NCBI GenBank assembly: GCA_963724945.1
Contig: CAVRWL010000003.1
Location: forward strand, 2,294,001 to 2,358,000
Source: Hyphomicrobium_A sp963724945
Lineage (GTDB): Bacteria > Pseudomonadota > Alphaproteobacteria > Rhizobiales > Hyphomicrobiaceae
DNA: 64,000 nucleotides
Reading direction: 5' to 3'
In this document: piece after piece, positions 44,240-53,221 of the stretch
Position numbering within the stretch: position 1 is the first letter of the stretch
Layout: each line of letters starts with the position of its first letter
Program-made: the position numbers and the translations under genes
Notes under the pieces: generated by a model
Seen by the model: the letters and a program-made list of their open reading frames with translations, nothing else
The model's database searches: none
Told to the model about the DNA's origin: nothing

Positions 44240-45895
44240 TTAGGAATTCCTGGCGCCGCGGATCTCGCTCAGGGTCCTGAGCGGAGTGATCGCCTCGGGA
44301 TCAAGCTTCAGCTCGATGATGGTCGGAATCGGGGCGGCGAGCGCGCGCCGCAGCACAGGCAAGAACTCCTCGGTCTTGGCGATGGTGACGCCGGCGGCGC
44401 CGAAGGAGCGGGCGAGGCCGGCAAAATCAGGGTTAACGAGGCTCGTCGCCAGCACGCGGCCGGGATAGTGGCGCTCCTGATGCATGCGGATCGTGCCGTA
44501 CATCCCATTGTTGGCGACGATGAGCACGATGGCGAGGCCGTATTGCACGGCCGTTGCGAGCTCAGGAGCGGTCATGAGCATGCAGCCGTCGCCAGCCAGC
44601 GCGACGACCGCGCGTTCGGGATAGGCGATCTTGGCCGCAATCGCCGCCGGAAGGCCGTAGCCCATGGAGCCGGAGGTCGGCGCCAGTTGGGTCGGGTAGC
44701 TCTTGTACTGGAAGTAGCGATGCAGGAACGCCGTGTAGTTCCCGGCGCCGTTGCTGACGATGGCGTCCTCGGGCAGCTCGCGCGACAAGGTCGTGACGAT
44801 CTCCTCGAGGCGGACGCTGCCTGGCGTCGCCACCGGTTTGAGCGATCGCTCGTAGCTTGCGCGCAGGTCGCGGCGCAGGCGCGCCCAGCGGTGCTTCGGG
44901 GGCGGCTTCAAGCGGGCAAGCGCCTTGGCGAAGGGGCCGGCCGCGGCGACGATCGCTAAGTCCGTACGGTAGAGGCGTCCGATCTCGGCTGCCGACGGAT
45001 GCGCGTGCGCGAGGAACCTGCCGGGATCTGGGAGCGATAGCAGCGAGTAGCCGCCCGTCGTCACCTCGCCGGGCGTTTCGCCGATGACGAGCAGCACGTC
45101 GGCTGAGCGCAGCGCGGCAGCGAGCTTGGGCTCGACGTCGAAGCCGGCATGCCCGACGTAGGCGGGGTGGCGGTTGTCGAAGTGGTCCTGACGGCGGAAG
45201 GCCGCGGCGATGGGGATGTCGAAGGCGTCGGCGAAGCTCTTGAGGCTCTCCGCCGCCTCGCCGCTCCAACCCGAGCCACCGATAAGGACCAGCGGGCGCT
45301 GGGCGGCAGCGAGCCTGGTCTTGAGCCGCGTCATGTCGGCTGCGGACGGCGCCGGGCGCGGCGGCGGCGCGGGCGTTGCATCCTTCACGTCGGCGCCGGC
45401 GCGTAAGACGTCCTCGGGAAAACCCAGCACCACCGGGCCTGGTCGTCCGCTGAGCGCGGCGTGATAGGCGCGCGTGACGTACTCGGGGATGCGCTCGGGC
45501 GCACGCACGATCGCGACCCACTTGGCGATCGCGCCGTAGAGCGAACCAAGGTCGATCTCCTGAAAGGCCGCGCGATCCTCGTGCGCTTGCTGAGCGAGGC
45601 CGACGAGGAGCAGCATCGGCGTATAATCTTGGTGGGCGACGTAGACGCCGCTCGCCGCGTTGGCCGCACCCGGCGCGCGCGTCACAAAGGCAACGCCCGG
45701 CGCGCCGGTGAGCTTTCCCGAAGCCTCCGCCATCATCGCCGCGCCGCCCTCGTGGCGGCAGACGATGGTGCGGATCGGCCCCTCGTCGAAGAGCGCGTCG
45801 AGCGCCGGCAGGAAGCTTTCGCCGGGAACGGTGAAGAGCGTACGGCAGCCGTGCGCGACGAGCTGGTCGATTAGGATTTTTCCCCCCGTCCGCAT
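44240..45895 (-). CDS. TPP-dependent acetolactate synthase-like enzyme
   Basis: The 551-residue product has all three domains of the TPP decarboxylase/ALS superfamily. Catalytic Glu49 is in CRHEGGAAMMAEASGK, the central domain has LIGGSGWSGEAAE, and the TPP motif is LAGDGCMLM to VANNGMYGTIR near 440-475. It lacks a neighbouring small subunit and differs from ilvI, so it probably acts on another 2-keto acid (benzoylformate-, oxalyl- or sulfopyruvate-type); I cannot tell which. GGGATCTTG precedes ATG 45895. It is divergent from the decarboxylase gene. Confidence 0.88.
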   Translation of the reverse strand: MRTGGKILIDQLVAHGCRTLFTVPGESFLPALDALFDEGPIRTIVCRHEGGAAMMAEASGKLTGAPGVAFVTRAPGAANAASGVYVAHQDYTPMLLLVGLAQQAHEDRAAFQEIDLGSLYGAIAKWVAIVRAPERIPEYVTRAYHAALSGRPGPVVLGFPEDVLRAGADVKDATPAPPPRPAPSAADMTRLKTRLAAAQRPLVLIGGSGWSGEAAESLKSFADAFDIPIAAAFRRQDHFDNRHPAYVGHAGFDVEPKLAAALRSADVLLVIGETPGEVTTGGYSLLSLPDPGRFLAHAHPSAAEIGRLYRTDLAIVAAAGPFAKALARLKPPPKHRWARLRRDLRASYERSLKPVATPGSVRLEEIVTTLSRELPEDAIVSNGAGNYTAFLHRYFQYKSYPTQLAPTSGSMGYGLPAAIAAKIAYPERAVVALAGDGCMLMTAPELATAVQYGLAIVLIVANNGMYGTIRMHQERHYPGRVLATSLVNPDFAGLARSFGAAGVTIAKTEEFLPVLRRALAAPIPTIIELKLDPEAITPLRTLSEIRGARNS

Positions 45896-46192
45896 CAAGA
45901 TCCCTTTGGCGGCTCGCATTGCACTTTATCTTTTAGGCAAGCCGGCGGGCTTGCGAACAGCACAAACGGGCAGTTGGGTTAGGAGGCACCCCCGCTGCGC
46001 GCAAATGCCCCGCGCTCAGGATCGCGGTTTGCGGGGCGCCGGGATCGCTTGGGGCGGCGGCGGCGGCGCATTGGGAAAAAGGGTCTTTACAGGGGGGCGT
46101 GCGCGCCCTAAATGCAGCGCTCTTTCGGCTCGGCGGTCTTCTGCTTTGAAGCAGCGCCTTTTTCGCCTCATGGGCGGTGGAGGTTCCATGCG
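45896..46192. promoter_or_regulatory. Divergent regulatory region, possible speF-type leader
   Basis: This 297-base gap separates the TPP enzyme (leftward) from the decarboxylase (rightward). The rightward side holds a CTGCTTTGAAGCAG hairpin followed by GCGCCTTTTTCG about 45 bases before the ATG. Alphaproteobacterial ornithine decarboxylase genes often carry the speF leader RNA (Corbino et al. type), so such a leader is expected here; I cannot confirm its consensus by eye. Confidence 0.35.
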
Positions 46193-47368
46193 ATGGAGAA
46201 ACTCTCCTCTGCGGCAGCACTGATCGACAAGTGCCGGCCCGAGCGGCCGGTGCGCGGGTTGCGTCCGCACGCGGCAGGCCGCGCGGCGCGATGGTTCCTC
46301 GAGCGGTTCCCCGGCGACGTCGCCTATGCCTATAAGGCGAACAGCTCGGTGTTCCTCGTCGGCGCGCTCTATGGCGCCGGCATCCGCCACTTCGACGTCG
46401 CTTCGCTGCCCGAGATCGAGGACGCAGCGACGATCCCCGACGCGCACCTCCACTTCATGCATCCGGTCAAGTCGCGCCACGCCATTCGCCGCGCCTATGA
46501 TCTCGGCGTGCGCTCCTTCGCGCTCGACGGCGAGGACGAGCTCGAGAAGATCCTCGCTGCGACCGACAACGCCCGCGATCTTCTGTTGTGGGTGCGTGTT
46601 GCCGTGCCGGCGATCAACAGCCGCATCCCGCTGGAGCGCAAGTTCGGCGTATCGGGGCAGAAGGCCGCCAAGCTTCTGGTCAAGACCCGCCAGGCTGCCG
46701 CCGAGCTCGGGCTCACCTTTCACGTCGGCTCGCAGACGACGACGCCCGACGCCTTCGTGACGGCGCTCGGCGAGGTGCACAAGCTCATCGTCAAGGCCGG
46801 CGTCGTGATCGACCGGCTCGACGTGGGCGGCGGCTTTCCCGCGCGTTACCCCGACAGCGAGCCGGCGCCCTTGCAGGCGTTCATGGATACGATCGTCGCC
46901 GGCGTGGAGGAGCTCCCCGTCAAGGAGAACATCAAGCTCATGTGCGAGCCCGGGCGCGCGCTGGTGGCGGAGGCCGAGAGCCTGATCGTGCGCGTGGATG
47001 CGCGCCGCGGCAACGACCTCTACATCAACGACGGCTCCTACGGCATGCTGTTCGACGCCGCGCACCTGGGCTTCGTCTTCCCGGTGCGTCTCGTCAGCCG
47101 CGACGTCGATCCGGCGGAGCCGCTCCTCCCCTTCGAGCTGTGGGGTCCAACGTGCGACTCCATCGACTACATGAAAGGCCCCTTCCTGCTGCCGCCCTCG
47201 GTCAAGGAAGGCGACTACCTCGAGATCGGCAACATGGGCGCCTACGGGCGCGCTATTGCGGGACACTTCAACGGCTACGGCGAGTACGACGAGGTGATCC
47301 TGCTCGACGAGCCGATGCTCAGCATGTACGGCGTGCAAATCGCGGAGCCGCGTTCCGCGCAACGCTAG
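46193..47368 (+). CDS. Ornithine/lysine decarboxylase (alanine racemase fold)
   Basis: The 391-residue product is a fold-III PLP decarboxylase. The PLP lysine is Lys48 in VAYAYKAN, the phosphate loop lies in DVGGGFPARYPDS and EPGRALVAEAES, and the substrate-site GPTCDSIDYMKG follows near 321-332 with the reactive Cys. It converts ornithine (perhaps lysine) to a diamine, feeding polyamine synthesis. GGAGG lies about 13 bases upstream. The long upstream frame lacks similarity. Substrate preference is not readable from sequence alone. Confidence 0.92.
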   Translation: MEKLSSAAALIDKCRPERPVRGLRPHAAGRAARWFLERFPGDVAYAYKANSSVFLVGALYGAGIRHFDVASLPEIEDAATIPDAHLHFMHPVKSRHAIRRAYDLGVRSFALDGEDELEKILAATDNARDLLLWVRVAVPAINSRIPLERKFGVSGQKAAKLLVKTRQAAAELGLTFHVGSQTTTPDAFVTALGEVHKLIVKAGVVIDRLDVGGGFPARYPDSEPAPLQAFMDTIVAGVEELPVKENIKLMCEPGRALVAEAESLIVRVDARRGNDLYINDGSYGMLFDAAHLGFVFPVRLVSRDVDPAEPLLPFELWGPTCDSIDYMKGPFLLPPSVKEGDYLEIGNMGAYGRAIAGHFNGYGEYDEVILLDEPMLSMYGVQIAEPRSAQR

Positions 47369-47459
47369 GGGCGGCGCCTCAGCGTCCACAAACTATCCAC
47401 CTCCTGTCCACAGGCGAATCACAGTAGGTCTCTTGAGACGCGCATCTCAGGGGGACGTG

Positions 47460-47726
47460 ATGCCAGGACAAGAATTCTTCGCTCGGCTGGAGCCGGAGTT
47501 CTCCGAGCACGCGGGGTCTGCGCGCGAGACCGCGGACCGCCACGCCGACGTCGAGCGGATCATCACCAAGGCGGAGTACGAGTGCTACCAGGTGCGCCGC
47601 GAGCTGGCGGCCGTGATGGCGGGGATAACCGTGCCGGTGCCCGAGGCCGGCGCCGTTGCGACCGCGCTTGCTGCCGCCGAGCCGTTCCCGCGCTCAGCTG
47701 CGCCCGAGCCCGCGCAAGCCGCTTAA
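47460..47726 (+). CDS. Small hydrophilic protein, function unknown
   Basis: The 88-residue product (MPGQEFFARLEPEFSEHAGS...) is acidic and helical with an Ala/Pro-rich tail; there is no signal peptide. It follows the decarboxylase by 91 bases, with GGGGGA before the ATG. I do not recognise a family. Codon use is like its neighbours. Confidence 0.55.
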   Translation: MPGQEFFARLEPEFSEHAGSARETADRHADVERIITKAEYECYQVRRELAAVMAGITVPVPEAGAVATALAAAEPFPRSAAPEPAQAA

Positions 47727-47847
47727 CGCTTAAGCGCTTTACAACGCGCTCAAATTTCGCCACGAAGGACCGCTAACAAGCCGCCACTTGCGTCGCCCGT
47801 CGTCACACTTGCCACCACGTCGGGAGCGCAAACTTGGAAGCTTGGAG

Positions 47848-47879
47848 TCCCGGTTCGAGCGGCCGGGCTCTTTTTTTTC
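47848..47879 (+). terminator. Hairpin plus T-run, upstream of the two
   Basis: A CCCGG...CCGGG stem in AGTCCCGGTTCGAGCGGCCG and following bases is followed by CTCTTTTTTTT. It may end transcription from the 47460-47726 gene, about 120 bases upstream. Confidence 0.7.
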
Positions 47880-48008
47880 CACAACTCGTTTTGTGCTTCC
47901 GGGGATTTGCTCTTTACGGGCGAATCGATTTTCGGGCAGCATCCTCTTCGCCATCTCCGTTGTCCCCCAACGGAGAGAGCCTCCGATCCCTCGAGGCTCT
48001 GCATTCGA

Positions 48009-48058
48009 GAGCGCCGGTCAGGCCCCCCTATACTGACCCGGCGCTCTTTTTTTCGCGC
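48009..48058 (+). terminator. Strong hairpin plus T-run, downstream of the two
   Basis: GAGCGCCGGTCAG and CTGACCCGGCGCTC form a 13-bp stem with one bulged base, followed by TTTTTTTC. It follows the first terminator by 130 bases without a coding gene between, so it may end a small RNA transcript. Confidence 0.8.
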
Positions 48059-48429
48059 GCGGTGGCACGACGGACGAAGGAAGCGCAGCACGACACCTAT
48101 TTGTAGATAGGCATAGGGGATTATGACGTTGATATCGCTGTCGGTGGCGTTGTGGCTAATCTGGGCGGTGGGATACTCGTGACGAGGTGGCTCAAAGAGC
48201 CACTTGAGACGATTCAACGCAAGGGAAACCTGCTCGAACTTAAGCGTAAATGGAAGAGCACGGCATCTCGTGAGCGCCTTAAATGAGTTTGAAGAGAATT
48301 TGCTCGCCGAACGTGTGGCTCGCCGGTCTGTTGAAGATGATGTCTTTGTGGAAACTCTCCGCGATCAGGATCTAAGCTGGGATACAAGCAAGCATTGAAA
48401 AACAGCTGGGCAGCTTTGATTCTAGCGGC

Positions 48430-48727
48430 ATGACCCAGCAACAAATGAACCGTGCGCAAGCTGAACAGCTCCGACGCGCCGAAGTGATCCTCGGCGACAC
48501 GATCGAGCAGCTAACTGCGCGGCTCGCCGCCGAACACAGCCGCCAGCTCGTTGCGAGTCAAAAGGCTTGGGATACCTACAGAGAAGTGCAAAGTAATTTT
48601 GCTTCGCTTCAAGCGGAGGGCGGCACATGCAGCCCTTGCTCTACTGGAGCGAGATGACTGCCTAACGGTCGAGCGGATCGTCGCGCTTCGAATAGACTTG
48701 GATTTTCTGAAGTCGGTCGAGGCGTAG
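48430..48727 (+). pseudogene. LprI/DUF1311-like gene broken by two -1 shifts
   Basis: The first segment, MTQQQMNRAQAEQLRRAEVI to DTYREVQSNFASLQAEGGT, is in one frame. MQPLLYWSEM continues in a second frame and LTVERIVALRIDLDF in a third. Joined, they resemble the DUF1311/LprI family (about 95 residues; W at the central helix, terminal TxERxxxL). Two lost bases near 48625 and 48661 explain the breaks. Unlike the other broken loci these are deletions, and the patch is accessory, so real decay is plausible. The first Met has no signal peptide. Confidence 0.6.
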
Positions 48728-49028
48728 TTGCTATCATCGAGGTATCTGCGACGCGCTCCACGAGGACGACGGTGCGCGCGAGCCCTCTCTCTTGCGCTGA
48801 CCGCGCCGCACCCCCATATGCCGGCACGAGTAGCCGTAGCGTAAGGGGGCACCACGGGGCTTTAAAACCGAAGCCCCCCGACCGCTGGCCTAACGCGCGG
48901 CATACGGTTCATCAAGGGTCACGCGCGAGAGAAGGGGAGGCGCACATGCGTGCGTGCTCTATCTCGAAGCCAGCCAGCAACGGCACACGTATGTCTGTGC
49001 ATAGTTTTGCTGTTCGGTGTTTAAGGGC
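48728..49028. other. Intergenic, nothing convincing
   Basis: A 48-codon frame at 48946-49092 has a strong GGGGAGG site before ATG, but overlaps the 3' end of the opposite-strand membrane gene and its product has no recognisable features. Otherwise no structure is seen. Confidence 0.4.
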
Positions 49029-49307
49029 TCACAAAGTCCGCCCCTTTCTCTTTGGCGGACCACCGACGCGACGTTCAAGCCATGCAGCATGATCCTCCTC
49101 GTAGACCGTGCGCCGCTTGGTCTGGCCATGCAAGATGCCCGCCAGCAAGACCGCCAACGTAACTGCAAAGACGATGAACATGACCCAGGGCGCCGCAACT
49201 ATTTGCGCTGCTCCGTACGCAGCGAGACAGGCTGCGACGACCGCGATTGCGGCGTAGCACCCTTCCATAAGCGTCCAGCTTTGCCACTTTGGCGGCGTTT
49301 CCAACAT
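49029..49307 (-). CDS. Small two-helix membrane protein, function unknown
   Basis: The 92-residue product has two hydrophobic helices (YAAIAVVAACLAAYGAAQIV, then VMFIVFAVTLAVLLAGIL, about 18-62) and a basic C-terminus. AAGGAGTGA directly before the ATG is an ideal ribosome site, so the start is secure. No family is recognised. It lies in the accessory patch next to tRNA-Val. Confidence 0.68.
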   Translation of the reverse strand: MLETPPKWQSWTLMEGCYAAIAVVAACLAAYGAAQIVAAPWVMFIVFAVTLAVLLAGILHGQTKRRTVYEEDHAAWLERRVGGPPKRKGRTL

Positions 49308-49452
49308 TCACTCCTTGCCCGGCTATTGTAGCAGGCGGAGAGTGGAGGGGCGCTGCACCGAGAGGGCTAGCTCTGAAGCTCGCGCCGCCGGCATTCAACA
49401 TCGAGCGTCGTTCGATGCGCCGGGGAGCTGGTCCAAAAATTATCGGTAAATA

Positions 49453-49528
49453 TGGTGGGCGGTACAGGGATTGAACCTGTGACCCCACGCGTGTGAAAGC
49501 GTGTGCTCTACCGCTGAGCTAACCGCCC
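49453..49528 (-). tRNA. tRNA-Val (anticodon CAC), 8-base anticodon loop as given
   Basis: Acceptor GGGCGGT/ACCGCCC, D-arm GCTC/GAGC, anticodon stem CACGC/GCGTG, T-arm ACAGG-TTCAATC-CCTGT and an encoded CCA are all present. The anticodon loop is TTTCACAC, one base longer than the normal seven. Dropping one T from the TTT run (plus-strand AAA at 49496-49498) gives TTCACAC with anticodon CAC. The extra base probably belongs to the insertion errors seen elsewhere. Confidence 0.88.
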
Positions 49529-49595
49529 GCCTTCTAGCGCTTATGCGAGGCTGCAGCCGCCGCTGTCAAGCCGCGCGCCACGCGCCCCAAAAGCC

Positions 49596-50603
49596 TCAGG
49601 GAATGAGCGCGAAGCTCTTGGCGATCTTGGGGAACTCGGGCTCGAGCCGGCTCGCGTCCTTGTCCGTGGCGATGCCGATCAGCCGAAAATAGCCGCCGTC
49701 CTTGCCGAGCAGCATGGCCTGGTAGAGGTGCACCGGCGTGTTGTCGTCCTCATCGACCGCACGCGCCGAGACCTCCACGCCATCTAGATCGCCGATCTTG
49801 ATGTCGTGCGGCTCCGCCGGCTTGACGTCCTTGTAGCCGGGCAGGCTCGCCAGCAGCGCGACGGCGAGCTTGTCGGGATCGCCGATGGGGCGCTTGTCGA
49901 GGGAGGGTGCCACCATGAACGCGGAGCGCGTCACACCGCGCCGCTCCGGATCGAGGCGCCCGTCGAGCGTGTAGACCTTGCTGGTGCCGACGAGCGTGCC
50001 CGCCTCCTTGAAGGGGCCGAGATAGGAGAGCGAGTAGAGGTCGCGCACCGCCGGCTTCGCGGTGGTCCGCGCGCTCGCAAGGACGCGCGCGATCTCATCC
50101 GGGTCGACGCTACCGTCCTCGATCTCCTTGGCGGGCACGTTGACGGAGACGAGGATCGTCTGGTCGTGCGTGCGGAACAAGACGAAGAACTTGTCGTAGG
50201 TGCCGGCGGCGGACGTCTGTGTGGCGCGCATGTAGACGTGCGGGTCGGAGCGCGCGATGGACGCAGGCAGCACGTCCGTGATGCCGCGCTTGGCGAGCTC
50301 CTGGGGCGTGAACCCCTGCGCCATCTTGTCGTACTCGGTGACGGGGGCCTCGAGAATGATGAACGACACGCCGAGCGCCTCGTCCTGGAAGCCTGAGAAG
50401 AGGGGCGAGGGCGTGTAGCCCGGCGGCAGGTCGAGCACGACCCGGCTGTTGGGGGCCTGCTGCGGCGTCGCCGCGACCTGTGCCGGCGCGCTTATCGCGA
50501 ATAACGCGGCAAGCGCTGGGATCGCCAACAATATGCCAAGCCCCGCGCGGATCCTTCGCGCGGGCTCGGCCCTCGGGCTCGGGGGCGTGCAACGCATCGT
50601 CAT
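49596..50603 (-). CDS. Exported protein of unknown function divergent from MMPL transporter
   Basis: The 335-residue product has an Arg-rich start and signal peptide (IRAGLGILLAIPALAALFAI, cleavage near SAPA). The mature part has mixed structure, with VVLDLPPGYTPSPLFSGFQD and several beta-rich stretches; no Cys cluster or catalytic motif is seen. I do not recognise a family. It is divergent from the MMPL gene across a 257-base gap that would carry both promoters. ATG 50597 is an alternative start. Confidence 0.72.
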   Translation of the reverse strand: MTMRCTPPSPRAEPARRIRAGLGILLAIPALAALFAISAPAQVAATPQQAPNSRVVLDLPPGYTPSPLFSGFQDEALGVSFIILEAPVTEYDKMAQGFTPQELAKRGITDVLPASIARSDPHVYMRATQTSAAGTYDKFFVLFRTHDQTILVSVNVPAKEIEDGSVDPDEIARVLASARTTAKPAVRDLYSLSYLGPFKEAGTLVGTSKVYTLDGRLDPERRGVTRSAFMVAPSLDKRPIGDPDKLAVALLASLPGYKDVKPAEPHDIKIGDLDGVEVSARAVDEDDNTPVHLYQAMLLGKDGGYFRLIGIATDKDASRLEPEFPKIAKSFALIP

Positions 50604-50860
50604 CTCGCCGGACGCCTCTAGCTTTCGGCCTCGAGCTACTACTTTGGGTCGTCGATGGGGCAGCGCAAGGGACGCGCGCGTTGCGGCCAGATTGCGGCGC
50701 CAGACGGCCTCCCCGGAGCCCTTGCACAGGCTGTGCGCCAAATGCCACGATCACCTCCGCCTGCGGCCAATTCCGTATGGAACGGCGCTAGCTTACGTGC
50801 GAAAACGAAACATCGGCCGGCCGCTGCAAGTCAGAGCCCGAAGCGTGCCGAGGGGGGAGC

Positions 50861-53173
50861 ATGGGCAGCGCTGAGGATCCGCGCCGGACATTCGTGTTTT
50901 CGTTCGGCCTGGAGCGATTGGGGCTGCTCGCCCTCAAGGCGCCGAAAGTCGTCGCCGCGCTCGTGGTCCTCGCCACCGTGTTGGCGGCCATCGGCGTCAG
51001 CAAGCTGAAGGTCGACGACTCGCTGTCGGAGCTGTTCCGCACCAACACGGAGGAGTTCCACCGCTACGAGGAGATCGACAAGCGGTTTCCCTCGAGCGAG
51101 TACGACGTGCTCGTGGTCGTCGAGGGGCGCGATCTCCTCAAACGCCGTCAACTCGAGGCGTTCGCTGGGCTGACCACGGAGCTGCAGCTCATCGACGGCG
51201 TCTCGGGGCTCGTCTCCATGCTGTCGGCGCGCGGGGCGCCGGATGCTTCCGGCTACGCCGCGCCCATCGTTCCCGATGACCTGCCGTCCGCCGGCCCGGC
51301 CTACGACGCGATCATCTCCGCACTAAAGTCGAACGACATCGTCAAGGGCAAGTTCCTGTCCGACGACGGCCAGCTCGCGCTCATCCTCATCGCGCTCGAC
51401 CGCGAGGTCGTGCACGAGAAGACGGCGCGCGTCGTCATCGGCGATATCAACGACACCGTGAAGGATCTGCTCAAGGGTACCGGCCTGACGGCCAAGCTCA
51501 CCGGCGCGCCGGTGATGCAACTCGAGATCCGCAACGCGGTCGAGCGCGACCAGATCGTCTACAACGGCCTCGGCCTGCTCTTCGGCGCGCTGATCGCCGT
51601 CATCTTCTTCCGGCGCGTCTCGCTGATGATGGTCGCGGCGCTGCCGCCCGTTCTCGCCGTGACGTGGTCGCTGGGGCTTTTGGGATGGCTGGGCTTCAAG
51701 CTCAATTTGTTCCTCAACGTCATGACGCCTTTGATCATGGTCATGGGCTTCGCCGACAGCATGCAGATGGTGTCGGCGATCCGCATAAGGCTGCGCGAGG
51801 GCGACAGTCGCTATGAGGCCGTCCGCTTCGCCGTGCGCATCGTCGGGCCGGCCTGCGTGCTCGCGCACGGCACCGCGCTGTTGGCGTTCAGCGCGCTGTT
51901 GCTTTCCCAATCGGATCTGATCCGTACGTTCGGGCTCGCGGGCGCGATCGCCACCTTCATCTCCTTCAGCGCCGTGATCCTGGTGCTGCCGATCCTCGGC
52001 GTCACGCTCATCCGCAACGAGGCGGCGCTCGCCAAGGACCGAACACCGGCGGACGCGCTGATGGACGGGCTCGGGACGATCGTCGGCTCAATCGTCGACC
52101 ACGTGGTCAAGCGACCCTACATCTACTCGCTATTCGGGCTGGCGCTGTTTGCGCTCTTCACCGCCGCCTTCATCGATCTGCCCTCGCGCTACCGGCTGGC
52201 CGACCAGGTGCCGGATCGCGAGCAGGCGCTCGATGCCACGAGCCGCATCGACAAGAAGCTCACCGGCGCCAACCCGGTGCACGTCATGATCGAGTGGAAC
52301 GACGGGACCTCGCTCTATTCGCCGGCCGTCATGGATGTGATCGCCAAGGTCCACGACGCGCTCGAGGAGAAGGCCGGCCTCGGCAACGTGTGGTCTTTGG
52401 AGAGCCTGCGCCGCTGGCTGCACGAGGCGGGCGATGATCGCATCGAGACGGTGAAGAAGTACGTCGGCATCCTGCCCGAGCACCTCGTGCGCCGCTTCAT
52501 CGCCAAGGATGAGAAGGCGGTCCTGGTGACGGGGCGGCTGCCCGACGTCGATTCGAGCAAGATCCTGCCCGTCGTGGAGGCGATCGACCGCTCGCTCGAT
52601 CCCATTCGCAAGGCGCATCCGAATTTTCGCATCTCGGTGACAGGGCTGCCGGCGATCGCGGCGCGCAACTCCAAGCGCATGATCGATCAGCTGAAGGTGA
52701 GCATTCCCGTCTGCGTCGCTTTTGCCGGGGTGCTGCTCGGCATGGCCTTCCGCTCGCCCTTCGTGGCGGTGGTGAGCCTCTTGCCGGGGCTGTTCCCAGT
52801 GGTGGCGTCGGGAACGCTGCTTTGGGCCGAGGGAGATGGGCTCGAGTTCGCCTCCGTCGTGGCACTCCTCGTCGTGTTCGGGCTCGGCATCGACGCGTTG
52901 ATCCACTTCCTCAATAGGCTGCGCCTGGAGGAGCGCACGGGCGATCCACCCGAGCTTGCCATCAGGCGCGCGCGCGTGCTGGTCGGGCCGGCGATCATCC
53001 TGACGACAATCGTGCTCGCCTTCGGCCTCGGCGTCACCGTGTTCTCCGATTTGCCCTCGCTCAGGACTTTCGGCCTCGTCTGCGGCTTCACGCTGCTCGC
53101 CTCGCTGATCGCCGATCTCGTGTTCCTGCCCGCGTTCATCATGGTGGGCCGGCGACTGTGGCCGCGCCGCTAG
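50861..53173 (+). CDS. RND/MMPL family membrane transporter
   Basis: The 770-residue product has 12 predicted helices in two repeats of one plus five, each repeat with a large periplasmic loop after its first helix. Typical stretches are VMTPLIMVMGFADSMQMVSA in the first repeat and VVALLVVFGLGIDALIHFLN in the second, which hold the proton-relay acidic residues. MMPL/HpnN-like members export lipids or hopanoids. The substrate is not identifiable; no hpn genes are adjacent. GGGGGGAGC precedes the ATG, so the start is firm. Confidence 0.9.
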   Translation: MGSAEDPRRTFVFSFGLERLGLLALKAPKVVAALVVLATVLAAIGVSKLKVDDSLSELFRTNTEEFHRYEEIDKRFPSSEYDVLVVVEGRDLLKRRQLEAFAGLTTELQLIDGVSGLVSMLSARGAPDASGYAAPIVPDDLPSAGPAYDAIISALKSNDIVKGKFLSDDGQLALILIALDREVVHEKTARVVIGDINDTVKDLLKGTGLTAKLTGAPVMQLEIRNAVERDQIVYNGLGLLFGALIAVIFFRRVSLMMVAALPPVLAVTWSLGLLGWLGFKLNLFLNVMTPLIMVMGFADSMQMVSAIRIRLREGDSRYEAVRFAVRIVGPACVLAHGTALLAFSALLLSQSDLIRTFGLAGAIATFISFSAVILVLPILGVTLIRNEAALAKDRTPADALMDGLGTIVGSIVDHVVKRPYIYSLFGLALFALFTAAFIDLPSRYRLADQVPDREQALDATSRIDKKLTGANPVHVMIEWNDGTSLYSPAVMDVIAKVHDALEEKAGLGNVWSLESLRRWLHEAGDDRIETVKKYVGILPEHLVRRFIAKDEKAVLVTGRLPDVDSSKILPVVEAIDRSLDPIRKAHPNFRISVTGLPAIAARNSKRMIDQLKVSIPVCVAFAGVLLGMAFRSPFVAVVSLLPGLFPVVASGTLLWAEGDGLEFASVVALLVVFGLGIDALIHFLNRLRLEERTGDPPELAIRRARVLVGPAIILTTIVLAFGLGVTVFSDLPSLRTFGLVCGFTLLASLIADLVFLPAFIMVGRRLWPRR

Positions 53174-53221
53174 CGCATTATCCGTTCACGCGGCACCGCG
53201 GCCGGGCGCGAGGTTGCGAAA

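Larger units (their letters stand above)
47727..48429. other. Gene-poor stretch with two rightward terminators
   Basis: No protein is convincing here. Two hairpins with T-runs stand about 150 bases apart (annotated separately). A 19-codon hydrophobic frame at 48123-48182 has GGGGATT upstream but is too short to accept. Frames at 48204-48398 have no recognisable product. Confidence 0.45.

Noticed and set aside
46016..47389. 457-codon minus-strand frame opposite the decarboxylase
   Set aside because: Antisense to a well-conserved PLP enzyme; no ribosome site or domain.
48123..48182. 19-codon hydrophobic frame (MTLISLSVALWLIWAVGYS)
   Set aside because: Has GGGGATT upstream, but is too short and isolated to accept without expression or conservation data.
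48946..49092. 48-codon frame with strong ribosome site
   Set aside because: Overlaps the better supported opposite-strand membrane gene, and its product lacks any features.
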